A stretch of 64,000 bases of DNA from Actinoplanes sp. N902-109. GTDB taxonomy: Bacteria; Actinomycetota; Actinomycetes; Mycobacteriales; Micromonosporaceae. This document shows, in pieces, positions 33,832-42,874 of this stretch. The stretch is from NCBI RefSeq assembly GCF_000389965.1, contig NC_021191.1, positions 7,441,501 to 7,505,500 of the forward strand, in the 5' to 3' direction. Made by a program: the position numbers and the translations under genes. The notes below the pieces were generated by a model. The model saw only the letters and a list, made by a program, of their open reading frames with translations, was not told where the DNA came from and ran no database searches. How positions within the stretch are numbered: position 1 is the first letter of the stretch; each line of letters opens with the position of its first letter.

Positions 33832-34584
33832 GTGCGGAAGATCTATGTCATCGGGATCGGGGCCGGCGACCCCGACCACCTCACCCTGCAGGCGGCCAAG
33901 GCGATCGGGCGGGCGGACGTCTTCTTCCTGCTCGACAAGGGCGAGGTCAAGGAGAGCATGATCGAGCTGCGGCGGCGGGTGCTCAAGGCGTACGGCAAAC
34001 CCAGCCGGCGCATCGCCGAGGGCCGCGACCCCGACCGCGACCGCACCCCGCAGAACTACGAGGGCACCATCGCCGACTGGCGGCACCGCCGCTCCGAGGT
34101 GACCGAGGCGCTGATCCGCGAGCACCTGCTCGACGACGAGACCGGCGCGTTCCTGGTGTGGGGCGACCCGTCGCTGTACGACTCGACGATCGCGATCCTC
34201 GACGAGATCCTGGCCCGCGGTGACACCCGTTTCGAGTACGAGGTGGTGCCCGGGATCAGCAGCATCTCCGCGCTGGCGGCCAAGCATCGCATCGGCGTCA
34301 ACCGGGTCGGCCAGCCGTTCCAGGTCACCACCGGCCGGCGGCTCAGCGAGCGGTGGCCGGACAAGGTCGACGACGTCATCGTGATGCTCGACGCCCAGCA
34401 GACGTTCGGCGCGGTCGACGCCGAGGACGTGGACATCTACTGGGGTGCGTACCTCGGCACCCCGGACGAGCTGCTGATCGCCGGACCGCTCGCCGAGGTC
34501 GCCGACGAGATCCGCCGGGTGCGGGCGGAAGCCCGCGAACGCCACGGCTGGATCATGGACACCTACCTGCTGCGCCGCCGTTAG
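33832..34584 (+). CDS. cobF: precorrin-6A synthase (CobF), deacetylating C1-methyltransferase
   Basis: SAM-dependent methyltransferase of 250 residues that methylates precorrin-5 at C1 with loss of the acetyl group in the aerobic cobalamin pathway. Features: the N-terminal IYVIGIGAGDPDHLTLQAA loop, FLVWGDPSLYDST and YEVVPGISSISALAAKHRI, all typical of tetrapyrrole methylases and in this arrangement of CobF. The GTG at 33832 was preferred to a TTG at 33799 that would overlap dinB. It is separated by about 2.6 kb from the main cob cluster. Confidence 0.92.
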   Translation: MRKIYVIGIGAGDPDHLTLQAAKAIGRADVFFLLDKGEVKESMIELRRRVLKAYGKPSRRIAEGRDPDRDRTPQNYEGTIADWRHRRSEVTEALIREHLLDDETGAFLVWGDPSLYDSTIAILDEILARGDTRFEYEVVPGISSISALAAKHRIGVNRVGQPFQVTTGRRLSERWPDKVDDVIVMLDAQQTFGAVDAEDVDIYWGAYLGTPDELLIAGPLAEVADEIRRVRAEARERHGWIMDTYLLRRR

Positions 34585-34610
34585 CGAACCGGCGGTTCTA
34601 GACTCGCGCC

Positions 34611-35324
34611 GTGACGGTCGTCGATGACTTCGGGGAACGGCTCGCCGCGCTGGACTGGGTGAGCGACCTGCTCGTCGCGGGCTCGCTGGCGACCGGCGAC
34701 TACACGGCCGGCGTCAGCGACCTCGACCTGGTCGCGCTGACCGACGGGCCGGTCGGACCGGAACGGCAGGCCACGCTGGTCGCCCTGCACCGCCAGCTGG
34801 ATGCCGGGCCCGCGCGGGGGCTCAAGCTGGGTTGCGTGTACGTCGACAGCGCCACGATCGCCGAGCCGGACCGCAAGCATCCGACCTGGACGCACGGCGT
34901 GCTGGTGCAGCGGATCCTCTCCGGTGTCACGCGCGTCGAGCTGGGGCGGCACGGCTACGCGGTCTTCGGCCGTACCCCCGGGCCGGCGGTGACCGACGAC
35001 GACGTCCGCGCGGCGGCCAAGGCCGAGCTGACCGGCTACTGGACGTGGGCGGCGTGGCGGCCGTGGATCTGGCTGGACCCGGCGATGGCCGAGCTCGGCC
35101 TGACCTCGATGGCCCGCGGGCGGCACGCGCTCACCCACGGCGACCTGCTCACCAAGACCGCGGCGATCCGGCAGGCCCGGGCCCCGCGCGGGCTGCTCGA
35201 CCGGCTGGCCGCCCGGCGGCGCGGGGAGCCGGTGCCGCTGCCACGGGTACGCGCCGGGCTGATCGCCTGGCTCGACGCCGTCCGGACGGTCAGCTGGGCC
35301 CGTCGGGCAGCACGGCGACCATGA
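34611..35324 (+). CDS. nucleotidyltransferase-domain protein
   Basis: Protein of 237 residues with an N-terminal nucleotidyltransferase fold: LLVAGSLATGDYTAGVSDLDLVAL contains the GS-x9-DxD metal-binding signature of the Pol-beta superfamily. The C-terminal 130 residues are helical, with EL..YWTWAAWRPWIWLDPAMAEL resembling the all-helical domain of aminoglycoside adenylyltransferases (ANT). A target cannot be named. Start GTG 34611, 26 bases after cobF. Confidence 0.82.
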   Translation: MTVVDDFGERLAALDWVSDLLVAGSLATGDYTAGVSDLDLVALTDGPVGPERQATLVALHRQLDAGPARGLKLGCVYVDSATIAEPDRKHPTWTHGVLVQRILSGVTRVELGRHGYAVFGRTPGPAVTDDDVRAAAKAELTGYWTWAAWRPWIWLDPAMAELGLTSMARGRHALTHGDLLTKTAAIRQARAPRGLLDRLAARRRGEPVPLPRVRAGLIAWLDAVRTVSWARRAARRP

Positions 35325-35448
35325 GGCACCCGTAGGCACCGTTCCGGCTGGACGCGGTGGAGATCTCGCTGGTGGCGGCGGGGATGGCCACGATTCTCCT
35401 GCCGTCAGCGCGCTCCGCGCGGGCCTTCGGGTCCGGCGGGAACGGACG

Positions 35449-36162
35449 TTACGCTTCGCTCGCCTTGCGGGCTCCGAGGGAGTCGCGGGCAGTGCTCGCC
35501 TCGGAAGGCTGGCGTGCATCGGAGGGCTCGCGTGCTTCGGAAGGCTGGCGTGCTTCGGAAGGCTCGCCTGCCTCGGTGGGTTCGCGGGTCTCGCGGGGGC
35601 GGACTCGGAGGTGGGCGCGTTCGCCCTGGGTGCCGAACAGGCTGAGAATCTCGACCGGCTCGGCGCCGGCGGCGCCGAACCAGTGCGGGGTACGGGTGTC
35701 GAACTCGGCCGCCTCGCCCGGGGTGAGCACCATGTCGTGCGTACCGAGGATCAGCCGCAACCGGCCGTTGAGCACGTAGATCCAGTCGTAGCCCTCGTGC
35801 CCCTGCGGCTGCGGGTCACCGTGCCGGCCGGGCAGGATGATCATCTTGAAAGCCTGGATGCCGCCGGGGCGACGGGTCAGCGGCAGCACCGTCATGCCGT
35901 GCATGGTCGCCGGGCGCAGGTGCACGCGCGGGTCACCGGTGGGCGGGGCGCCGACCATCTCGTCGAGTGTGACGCCGTAGGCGCGGGCGAGCGGGAGCAG
36001 CAGTTCGAGGGTTGGCCGGCGGGCACCGGACTCCAGCCGGGACAGCGTGCTCATCGAGATGCCGGTCCGCGTGCTCAGCTCCGCCAGCGTCAGCTCGCGG
36101 CGGCTGCGCAGCATCCGCAGCCGCGGGCCGACGGCCGCCAGCGCCTGGTCGAGGTCATCCAT
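35449..36162 (-). CDS. XRE-HTH plus cupin regulator with a repetitive C-terminal tail
   Basis: Transcription factor of 237 residues. An XRE helix-turn-helix (about 12-65, LTLAELSTRTGISMSTLSRLE) is followed by a cupin domain (about 100-185, GHEGYDWIYVLNGRLRLILG). The last 45 residues are five copies of a six-residue unit of the type PSEARQ, encoded by an in-frame 18-bp repeat; this tail is absent from ordinary members (about 190 residues). It diverges from a thioredoxin-reductase-like gene, which it probably controls; such pairs are common. Confidence 0.88.
   Translation of the reverse strand: MDDLDQALAAVGPRLRMLRSRRELTLAELSTRTGISMSTLSRLESGARRPTLELLLPLARAYGVTLDEMVGAPPTGDPRVHLRPATMHGMTVLPLTRRPGGIQAFKMIILPGRHGDPQPQGHEGYDWIYVLNGRLRLILGTHDMVLTPGEAAEFDTRTPHWFGAAGAEPVEILSLFGTQGERAHLRVRPRETREPTEAGEPSEARQPSEAREPSDARQPSEASTARDSLGARKASEA
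35501..35590. repeat. five in-frame 18-bp repeats in the XRE-cupin gene
   Basis: Units begin at 35501, 35519, 35537, 35555 and 35573 (TCGGAAGGCTGGCGTGCA and variants). They encode the PSEARQ-like tail on the minus strand; the multiple-of-three unit keeps the frame. Confidence 0.85.
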
Positions 36163-36171
36163 GCGGGCATC

Positions 36172-36196
36172 TTGCCATATCAGCAATAGCCCTTGC
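36172..36196. promoter_or_regulatory. alternating TTGC/GCAA half-sites between the regulator and the reductase gene
   Basis: TTGC at 36172, GCAA at 36183 and TTGC at 36193 lie one helical turn apart in the 65-base divergent space. They may be the XRE-cupin operator. Confidence 0.35.
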
Positions 36197-36227
36197 CGAA
36201 GCGGCATGGACATCGCATCGTGGAAGC

Positions 36228-37148
36228 ATGAATGACGAACGTATGCAGGACGTAGTAGTGATCGGCGGCGGCGCGGCCGGCCTGAGCGGTGCCCTGATGC
36301 TGGCCCGGTCGCGACGGTCGGTGGTGGTGATCGACGCGGGCGCGCCGCGCAACGCACCCGCCGACGGGGTGCACGGCCTGCTCGGCCGGGAAGGCATGCC
36401 GCCGGCTGAGCTGCTGGCACGCGGTCGGCAGGAGGTCGAGACGTACGGCGGACACGTCCAGTCCGGCACCGTGGTCGACGTCCACCGGCTCGACGACGGG
36501 TTCGCGGTGCGGCTCGGCGACGGCAGCACGGTGCACGGCCGGCGGATCCTGGTCGCCAGCGGGCTGGCCGACGAGCTGCCCGACGTGCCCGGGCTGCGCG
36601 AACGGTGGGGACGCGACGTGGTGCACTGCCCGTACTGCCACGGGTGGGAGGTGCGCGACCGGGCGATCGGGGTGCTGGCGACCGGCCCGAACTCGGTGCA
36701 CCAGGCGCTGCTGTTCCGGCAACTGAGCGCCGACGTCGTGTTCTTCGCCAACGGGACCGGCCAGGTGCCCGGCGCGGACATCGAGGTCGTCGAGGGCACG
36801 CTGGCCGGGCTGGCCGTCGCCGACGACCGCATCACCGGGGTGCGGCTGGCCGACGGCCGGGTGGTCCAGCGCGAGGTGGTGGCGGTGGCGACCCGGCTGG
36901 TGGCCCGTGTCGGCTTCCTGGCCGGTCTGGGCCTCAAGCCCGAGGAACACCCCTCGGGCATGGGCGAGCACATCGCGGCCGACGCCACCGGGCGTACCGG
37001 ACAACCCGGGGTGTGGATCGCCGGCAACGCCACCGATCTGAGCGCCCAGGTCGGCGCGTCCGCGGCCGCGGGCGCACTCGCCGGCGCCCACATCAACGCC
37101 GACCTGGTCGCCGCAGGCATCTACTCGTCGCCCGTCGCAGCGGCGTAG
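36228..37148 (+). CDS. thioredoxin-reductase-like FAD oxidoreductase
   Basis: Flavoprotein of 306 residues of the thioredoxin reductase superfamily. FAD-binding VVVIGGGAAGLSGALMLAR near the N-terminus and IAGNATD near the C-terminus are standard. The redox-active disulfide is Cys134-Pro-Tyr-Cys137 (HCPYCHGWEV). In the pyridine-nucleotide domain the usual GxGxxA/G is replaced by VLATGPNS, so it may be a reductase of the NADPH-poor kind. Divergent from the XRE-cupin regulator, hence probably inducible. Confidence 0.9.
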   Translation: MNDERMQDVVVIGGGAAGLSGALMLARSRRSVVVIDAGAPRNAPADGVHGLLGREGMPPAELLARGRQEVETYGGHVQSGTVVDVHRLDDGFAVRLGDGSTVHGRRILVASGLADELPDVPGLRERWGRDVVHCPYCHGWEVRDRAIGVLATGPNSVHQALLFRQLSADVVFFANGTGQVPGADIEVVEGTLAGLAVADDRITGVRLADGRVVQREVVAVATRLVARVGFLAGLGLKPEEHPSGMGEHIAADATGRTGQPGVWIAGNATDLSAQVGASAAAGALAGAHINADLVAAGIYSSPVAAA

Positions 37149-37209
37149 GCCTGCTCGCCCTCCCGCGGCCCGTTTGCCGCCCGCGTGCGGCTTACTGGTC
37201 GCCCGCGGC

Positions 37210-40200
37210 TTACTCGTCGCCTTCCAAGTCGCCCTCGGTTTCCAGGTAGACCTGCTGCAGGGCGGCGAGCGTGGCCGGATCGGGGGCCGCCCAGAGCTTG
37301 CGCTCGGCCGCCTCGAGCAGCCGCTCGGTGATGCCGTGCAGGGCCCACGGGTTGGACTGGGTCATGAACTTCTTGTTCTCCGGGTCCAGCACATAGCTGG
37401 CCGCAAGCTGCTCGTACATCCAGTCGGCGACCACGCCCGCGGTGGCGTCATAGCCGAACAGGTAGTCGACGGTCGCCGCTAGCTCGAACGCACCCTTGTA
37501 GCCGTGCCGGCGCATCGCCGAGATCCACCGCGGGTTCACCACCCGGGCCCGGAAGATCCGCGCGGTCTCCTCGGTCAGGCTGCGCGTGCGGGTGGCGTCC
37601 GGGTTGGTCGAGTCGCCGATGTATGCCGCGGGCGCGCGCCCGGTCAGCGCGCGCACCGTGGCGATCATGCCGCCGTGGTACTGGAAGTAGTCGTCGGAGT
37701 CGGCGATGTCGTGCTCGCGGGTGTCGATGTTCTTGGCAGCAACCTCGATGCGCTTGTACGCGGTCTCCATGTCGCCGCGCGCTTCGACGCCGTCCAGTCC
37801 GCGGCCGTAGGCGAATCCGCCCCACACCGCGTAGACCTCGGCCAGATCCGCGTCGCCCCGCCAGTTGCGGCTGTCGATCAGCGGCAGGATGCCGGCGCCG
37901 TACGCACCCGGGCGGGAACCGAAGATCCGCGTGGTGGCCTGCCGCCAGGTCTTGCCCGCACCCTCGTCGGCGGTGGCGTGGGCGCGCACATAGTTGTGCT
38001 CGGGTGTCTCGTCGAGCCCGGCGACCAGCGCGACCGCGTCGTCCAGCAGCGCCACCACGTGCGGGAAGGCATCCCGGAAGAAGCCCGAGATCCGCACGGT
38101 CACGTCGATCCGCGGACGGCCCAGCTCGTCCAGGGTCATCGGCTCGATGCCGGTGACCCGCCGCGACGCCGGATCCCAGATCGGGCGCACGCCCATCAGC
38201 GCGAGGATCTCGGCGATGTCGTCGCCCGCGGTGCGCATAGCGCTGGTGCCCCATGCCGACAGGCCCACCGAGCGCGGCCAGTCGCCGTAGTCCTCGCGAT
38301 ACCGCTTGAGCAGCGACTCCGCCATCGCCTGGCCGGTTTCCCAGGCCAGCATGCTGGGGATGGCCTTGGGGTCAACGGAGTAGAAGTTGCGCCCGGTCGG
38401 CAGCACGTTGATCAGCCCACGCAGCGGCGAGCCGCTCGGCCCGGCCGGCACGTAACCGCCGTCCAGCGCGTGCAGGACATTGGTCAGCTCGTCGGTCGTC
38501 CGTGCCAGCCGCGGAACGATCTCGTTCGCCGCGAACTCCAGGATCTTGCCGACCGTCGGGTCGCTGGTGAGCCCGGCGGGCACCGTGGCCGGCCAGCCCG
38601 CCTCCTCCATCGCCATGACGAGCTCACGGGCCTGCGCCTCGATCGCGTCGGTCTCGGCGGTCGAGGCCTCCTCGGCCAGGCCGAGCGCCTCGCGCAGCCC
38701 GGGCAGCGCCGCGACCTGACCGGCCCACATCTGCCGCGCCCGCAGCATCGCCAGCACCAGGTTGACCCGGGCCTCACCGGCCGGGGCGGCGCCGAGCACG
38801 TGCAGCCCGTCGCGGATCTGCACGTCCTTGACCTCGCACAGCCAGCCGTCGACGTGCAGGATGAACTCGTCGAACTCCTCGTCGCCGGGGCGGCTCTGCA
38901 GCCCCAGGTCGTGGTCCATCTTGGCGGCCTGGATCAGGGTCCAGATCTGGGCCCGGATCGCGGGCAGCTTCGCCGGGTCGAGCGCGGCGATGTTCGCGTG
39001 CTCGTCCAGCAGCTGCTCGAGCCGGGCGATGTCGCCGTACGACTCGGCGCGGGCCATCGGCGGGATCAGGTGGTCGACCAGCGTGGCGTGCGCCCGGCGC
39101 TTGGCCTGGGTGCCCTCACCCGGGTCGTTGACCAGGAACGGGTAGATCAGCGGCAGGTTGCCCAGCGCGGCGTCGGTGCCGTCGGAACCGGACATGCCGA
39201 CGTTCTTGCCCGGCAGCCACTCCAGGTTGCCGTGCTTGCCGACGTGCACCACCGCGTGCGCGCCGAACTCGTCGGCCAGCCAGCGGTAGGCGGCCAGGTA
39301 GTGGTGGCTAGGCGGCAGGTCGGGGTCGTGGTAGATCGCCACCGGGTTGGCGCCGAACCCGCGCGGCGGCTGCACCATGACCACGGTGTTCTCGTCGCGC
39401 AGCGCGGCCAGCACGATGTCGGTGCCGTCCACGTACAGCTCGCCGGGCGGCGCGCCCCAGTGCCGGGTGACGCCCTCCCGGAGATCCTCGGGAAGGGTCG
39501 CGAACCACGCCGCGTACTTCGCGCCGTCGATCCGTACCGGATTGGCCTGCAGTTGCTCCTCGGTCAGCCAGTCGGGATCCTGACCGCCGGCCGCGATCAG
39601 CGCGTGGATCAGCGCGTCACCGTCCTGCTCGGCCACGCCCGGGAAGCTGCCGATGCGGTAGCCGCGCTCCCCCATCGCGGCCAGCAGCCGGACCGTGGAG
39701 GCGGGGGTGTCCAGGCCGACCGCGTTGCCGATGCGCGAGTGCTTGGTCGGATAGGCCGAGAGCATGAGCACGATGCGCCGCTCGGCGGGCGGGATGTGCC
39801 GCAGCCGGGCATGGGCCAGCGCGATCCCCGCGACCCGGGCGGCGCGTTCGTGATCGGGGACGTACACCGAGAGCCCGTCCGGGTCGATCTCCTTGAAGCT
39901 GAACGGCACGGTGATGATCCGCCCGTCGAACTCCGGGATCGCCACCTGGGTCGCGGCGTCCAGCGGGGACAGGCCGTCGTCGCTGGCCTCCCACGCCTCC
40001 CGGCTGCTGGTCAGCGCCAGCCCCTGCAGGATCGGTACGTCGAGATCGGCGAGCACCCCGACGTCCCACGCCTCGTCGTCACCGCCGGCCCCGACCGTCG
40101 CGGGCTTCGTGCCGCCTGCGGCGAGCACGGTCACGACCAGCGCGTCTGCCTTGCGCAACTCGGCGAGGAGCTCTGCTGATGCCGTACGGAGGGAGGCGGT

Positions 40201-40758
40201 GAAGATCGGCAGCGCCCGGCCCCCCGCCGCCTCCACGGCCTGGCAGAGCGCCTCGACGAAGTGCGTGTTGCCCGCCATGTGGTGCGCGCGGTAGTAGAGG
40301 ATCGCCACGGTCGGGCCGTCGATGTCCTTGGCGTCGCGGCGCAGCACGCCCCAGTCCGGCGCCTGCTCCGGCGCGGCGAACCCGTTGCCGGTCAGCAGGA
40401 TCGTGTCGGACAGGAAGTCGTGCAGGGCGCTGAGGTTGGGCGCCCCGCCGTAGGCCAGATAGGCGTGCGCCTCACCGGCCACGCCGGCCGGCACGGTCGA
40501 CAGCTTCATCAGGTCGGCGTCGGGCAGCTGCTCACCACCGAGCACCACCACCGGCACCGGGCCGGCGAGCAGCGCGTCCAGCCCCTCTTCCCAGGCCCGC
40601 CGCCCGCCCAGGATGCGCACGACCACCAGGTCGACGCCCTCGGTCAGCGCCGGCAGGTCGGTCACGTCGGTGCGTGCGGGATTGGCCAACCGCCACTGCC
40701 GGCCGCTGGCCCGGGCGCTGAGCAGGTCGGTGTCGGACGTCGACAGCAGCAGAAACAC
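37210..40758 (-). CDS. cobN: cobaltochelatase subunit CobN
   Basis: Large subunit of the ATP-dependent aerobic cobaltochelatase, 1,182 residues, normal length. It inserts cobalt into hydrogenobyrinate a,c-diamide together with CobS and CobT-like subunits, which are not in this window. Recognised features are AYPTKHSRIGNAVGLDTPAS, VVHVGKHGNLEWLPGK with its conserved His, and WGTSAMRTAGDD. The GTG start at 40758 has GGGAGA upstream. A cobalamin riboswitch precedes it on the same strand, so vitamin B12 should repress it. Confidence 0.94.
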   Translation of the reverse strand: MFLLLSTSDTDLLSARASGRQWRLANPARTDVTDLPALTEGVDLVVVRILGGRRAWEEGLDALLAGPVPVVVLGGEQLPDADLMKLSTVPAGVAGEAHAYLAYGGAPNLSALHDFLSDTILLTGNGFAAPEQAPDWGVLRRDAKDIDGPTVAILYYRAHHMAGNTHFVEALCQAVEAAGGRALPIFTASLRTASAELLAELRKADALVVTVLAAGGTKPATVGAGGDDEAWDVGVLADLDVPILQGLALTSSREAWEASDDGLSPLDAATQVAIPEFDGRIITVPFSFKEIDPDGLSVYVPDHERAARVAGIALAHARLRHIPPAERRIVLMLSAYPTKHSRIGNAVGLDTPASTVRLLAAMGERGYRIGSFPGVAEQDGDALIHALIAAGGQDPDWLTEEQLQANPVRIDGAKYAAWFATLPEDLREGVTRHWGAPPGELYVDGTDIVLAALRDENTVVMVQPPRGFGANPVAIYHDPDLPPSHHYLAAYRWLADEFGAHAVVHVGKHGNLEWLPGKNVGMSGSDGTDAALGNLPLIYPFLVNDPGEGTQAKRRAHATLVDHLIPPMARAESYGDIARLEQLLDEHANIAALDPAKLPAIRAQIWTLIQAAKMDHDLGLQSRPGDEEFDEFILHVDGWLCEVKDVQIRDGLHVLGAAPAGEARVNLVLAMLRARQMWAGQVAALPGLREALGLAEEASTAETDAIEAQARELVMAMEEAGWPATVPAGLTSDPTVGKILEFAANEIVPRLARTTDELTNVLHALDGGYVPAGPSGSPLRGLINVLPTGRNFYSVDPKAIPSMLAWETGQAMAESLLKRYREDYGDWPRSVGLSAWGTSAMRTAGDDIAEILALMGVRPIWDPASRRVTGIEPMTLDELGRPRIDVTVRISGFFRDAFPHVVALLDDAVALVAGLDETPEHNYVRAHATADEGAGKTWRQATTRIFGSRPGAYGAGILPLIDSRNWRGDADLAEVYAVWGGFAYGRGLDGVEARGDMETAYKRIEVAAKNIDTREHDIADSDDYFQYHGGMIATVRALTGRAPAAYIGDSTNPDATRTRSLTEETARIFRARVVNPRWISAMRRHGYKGAFELAATVDYLFGYDATAGVVADWMYEQLAASYVLDPENKKFMTQSNPWALHGITERLLEAAERKLWAAPDPATLAALQQVYLETEGDLEGDE

Positions 40759-40802
40759 GGCTCTCCCCTCGGGGTCCGCGCCCCGGGTCGAAGGAAACAC
40801 GG

Positions 40803-40945
40803 CGACAAGGAGTTCCTGACTGCCGGGCTGCGTGGCTTTCGCCGTGCCCGTTCACAGTGGCGGGACCGCGCCGGATTCGCACCGGCTTCCTCCACGGCGT
40901 CGCCGCTCGTGGACCCCCACTCTGCCCACCCGGCGGGGCCCGCGT
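40803..40945 (-). promoter_or_regulatory. cobalamin riboswitch upstream of cobN
   Basis: Read on the minus strand, this leader holds the B12-box pattern GAAGCCGGTGCGAATCCGGC (40870-40889), then GCGGTCCCGCCACTGTGA, and near the 3' end AGTCAGGAACTCC (40809-40821), the conserved segments of the Rfam cobalamin element. The 5' limit is approximate. The 3' end is 45 bases from the cobN GTG. Confidence 0.92.
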
Positions 40946-41020
40946 CAACGTGGGGCGCCGGGTGTGACGATGCCGACCGGCGGTCGGAAAGTGTCGGCCG
41001 GGGTACGTAGTATCCGGGCC

Positions 41021-42253
41021 GTGTCCTCCCCCCTGCCCACCTCCGGGGCCGCCCGCCGCGCGGCCGTCGATGCCTGCCCGGGTGCGCTGCGCCTGCACGA
41101 GGCCGCCGACGGTCCGCTGGCGCGGGTGCGCATCCCCGGCGGCCGGATCACCGGTGCCCAGCTGGCTGCGCTGAGTGAGCTGGCGGCAGCTTCCGGTGAC
41201 GGGCATGTCGAGCTGACCAGCCGGGCCAATCTGCAGCTGCGGGCGCTGCGCGGGGCTTCTCCGGTGCAGCTCGCGGCTCAGTTGCACGCTGTCGGGTTGT
41301 TGCCGTCCGAGAGCCACGAGCTGGTCCGCAACATCGCCGCCTCCCCGCTGCCGGCCGACGCCGGGGCGGTGGCCGAGCTGGATGCGGCGTTGTGCGCCGA
41401 CCCGGCGCTGGCGGCGCTGCCCGGCCGGTTCCTGTTCGCGATCGATTCGGGTGCAGGCGACGTCGCGTTCTCGGCCGATGTGGCGGTGCTGCCGGTCGGT
41501 CCCGCTGCCCGGTTTGCGGTTTTGTTCGCCGGGCGCGATGGTGGGCTGCGGGTCGGTTCCGATCAGGTGGTCCCGGCGCTGCTGGCGGCGGCTCATGCGT
41601 TCCTGGCGCTGGCGCAGGAGGACGCGGCGGCCGGAGCCCGGCGGGCGTGGCGGTTGCGCGAGCTTACCGACGGGCCGGTGCGGGCTGCGCGGCGGGTCGC
41701 GACGGAGCTGGGGGTGCCGCTGGGTGCGGGCGATCCGGCGCTGGTCCGGCCCACGGTGCGGGAGCCGGTCGGGATCGTGGAGCAGCCGGGGGGCCGGGTC
41801 GCCGTGGGGGCCCTGGTGCCGCTCGGGCGACTTGACGCCGTACAGATGAAGGCTCTGGAATCTGCGGTTGATCTGGTGGTGACGCCGTGGCGCGGGGTGG
41901 TTGTGCCGGGGCTTCCGCCGGATGCCGCGCAGGCTTGGGTGAGCAGGCTGGCGGCGGCCGGGCTGGAGGTTGCGGCCGGGTCGCGGTGGGTCGGGGTGAC
42001 GGCCTGCGCGGGCCGGCCGGGATGTGCGAAAGCGCTGGCTGACGTGCGCCGCGATGCCGATGCGGCGACCACGGCGGGTGCCGGGTTGCCGGTGCACTGG
42101 GTCGGGTGCGCCCGGGGCTGCGGCAGTCCCGCGGGTCCGCACGTACGGGTGGAAGCGACCGGTTCTGATTATGCGGTCACGGCGCCGCACGGCAGTGGGA
42201 CAGCCCCCGCCGCACACGTGAGTGCGCTGGTGGCGGATTTGAGGAAAGGCTGA
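41021..42253 (+). CDS. cobG: precorrin-3B synthase-type protein (CobG)
   Basis: Iron-sulfur monooxygenase of the sulfite/nitrite reductase fold that makes precorrin-3B in the aerobic pathway, 410 residues. Near the C-terminus the cluster-binding cysteines lie in TACAGRPGCAKAL and GCARGCGSPAG. The first half contains the ferredoxin-like reductase repeat (VRIPGGRITGAQLAALSEL, VELTSRANLQLRAL). The GTG at 41021 lies 7 bases after TAGTAT (41008-41013), so the mRNA may start at the GTG. It leads the cobG-cobH-cobIJ operon and diverges from cobN. Confidence 0.9.
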   Translation: MSSPLPTSGAARRAAVDACPGALRLHEAADGPLARVRIPGGRITGAQLAALSELAAASGDGHVELTSRANLQLRALRGASPVQLAAQLHAVGLLPSESHELVRNIAASPLPADAGAVAELDAALCADPALAALPGRFLFAIDSGAGDVAFSADVAVLPVGPAARFAVLFAGRDGGLRVGSDQVVPALLAAAHAFLALAQEDAAAGARRAWRLRELTDGPVRAARRVATELGVPLGAGDPALVRPTVREPVGIVEQPGGRVAVGALVPLGRLDAVQMKALESAVDLVVTPWRGVVVPGLPPDAAQAWVSRLAAAGLEVAAGSRWVGVTACAGRPGCAKALADVRRDADAATTAGAGLPVHWVGCARGCGSPAGPHVRVEATGSDYAVTAPHGSGTAPAAHVSALVADLRKG

Positions 42254-42254
42254 C

Positions 42255-42872
42255 ATGGAGTACGTACGCGACGGGGCGGAGATCTATCGGCGGTCGTTCG
42301 CGACCATCCGGGCCGAGGCCGACCTGTCCCGGCTGCCGGCCGACGTGGCGCGGGTGGCCGTGCGGATGATCCATGCGTGCGGCATGGTCGATCTGGTCGA
42401 GGATCTTGCCTGGAGTCCGGGAGTGATCACCGCAGCGCGTACCGCGCTGCTGGCCGGCGCCCCCGTCCTGTGTGACGCGGAGATGGTTGCGTCCGGGGTG
42501 ACGCGCAAGCGGCTGCCGGCCGGCAACGAGGTCATCTGCACCCTGCGTGACCCGTCCGTGCCCGGGCTGGCCGCCGAGCTGGGCAACACCCGCAGCGCAG
42601 CGGCGCTCGACCTGTGGGTCGACCGGCTCGACGGCGCGGTGGTGGCCATCGGCAACGCGCCCACCGCGCTGTTCCGGCTGCTCGAGATGGTGGCGGCCGG
42701 GGCGCCACGGCCGGCTGCGGTGCTCGGCATCCCGGTCGGTTTCATCGGCGCCGCCGAGTCCAAGGATGCCCTGGCCGCGTCCGATCTGGAACACCTTGTC
42801 GTCCGCGGGCGCCGCGGCGGCAGTGCGATCACGGCGGCCGCGGTCAACGCGCTCGCCTCGGAGGAGGAGTGA
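42255..42872 (+). CDS. cobH: precorrin-8X methylmutase (CobH)
   Basis: Enzyme of 205 residues that moves the C11 methyl group to C12, forming hydrogenobyrinate. The catalytic His lies in VRMIHACGMVDL, and the CDAEMVASGVTRKRLP and ALFRLLEM regions are typical. It starts one base after cobG and overlaps the cobIJ junction region. Confidence 0.95.
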   Translation: MEYVRDGAEIYRRSFATIRAEADLSRLPADVARVAVRMIHACGMVDLVEDLAWSPGVITAARTALLAGAPVLCDAEMVASGVTRKRLPAGNEVICTLRDPSVPGLAAELGNTRSAAALDLWVDRLDGAVVAIGNAPTALFRLLEMVAAGAPRPAAVLGIPVGFIGAAESKDALAASDLEHLVVRGRRGGSAITAAAVNALASEEE

Positions 42873-42874
42873 GC

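Noticed and set aside
37504..40179. An 891-codon plus-strand frame inside cobN
   Set aside because: Antisense shadow; cobN has the expected length and motifs.
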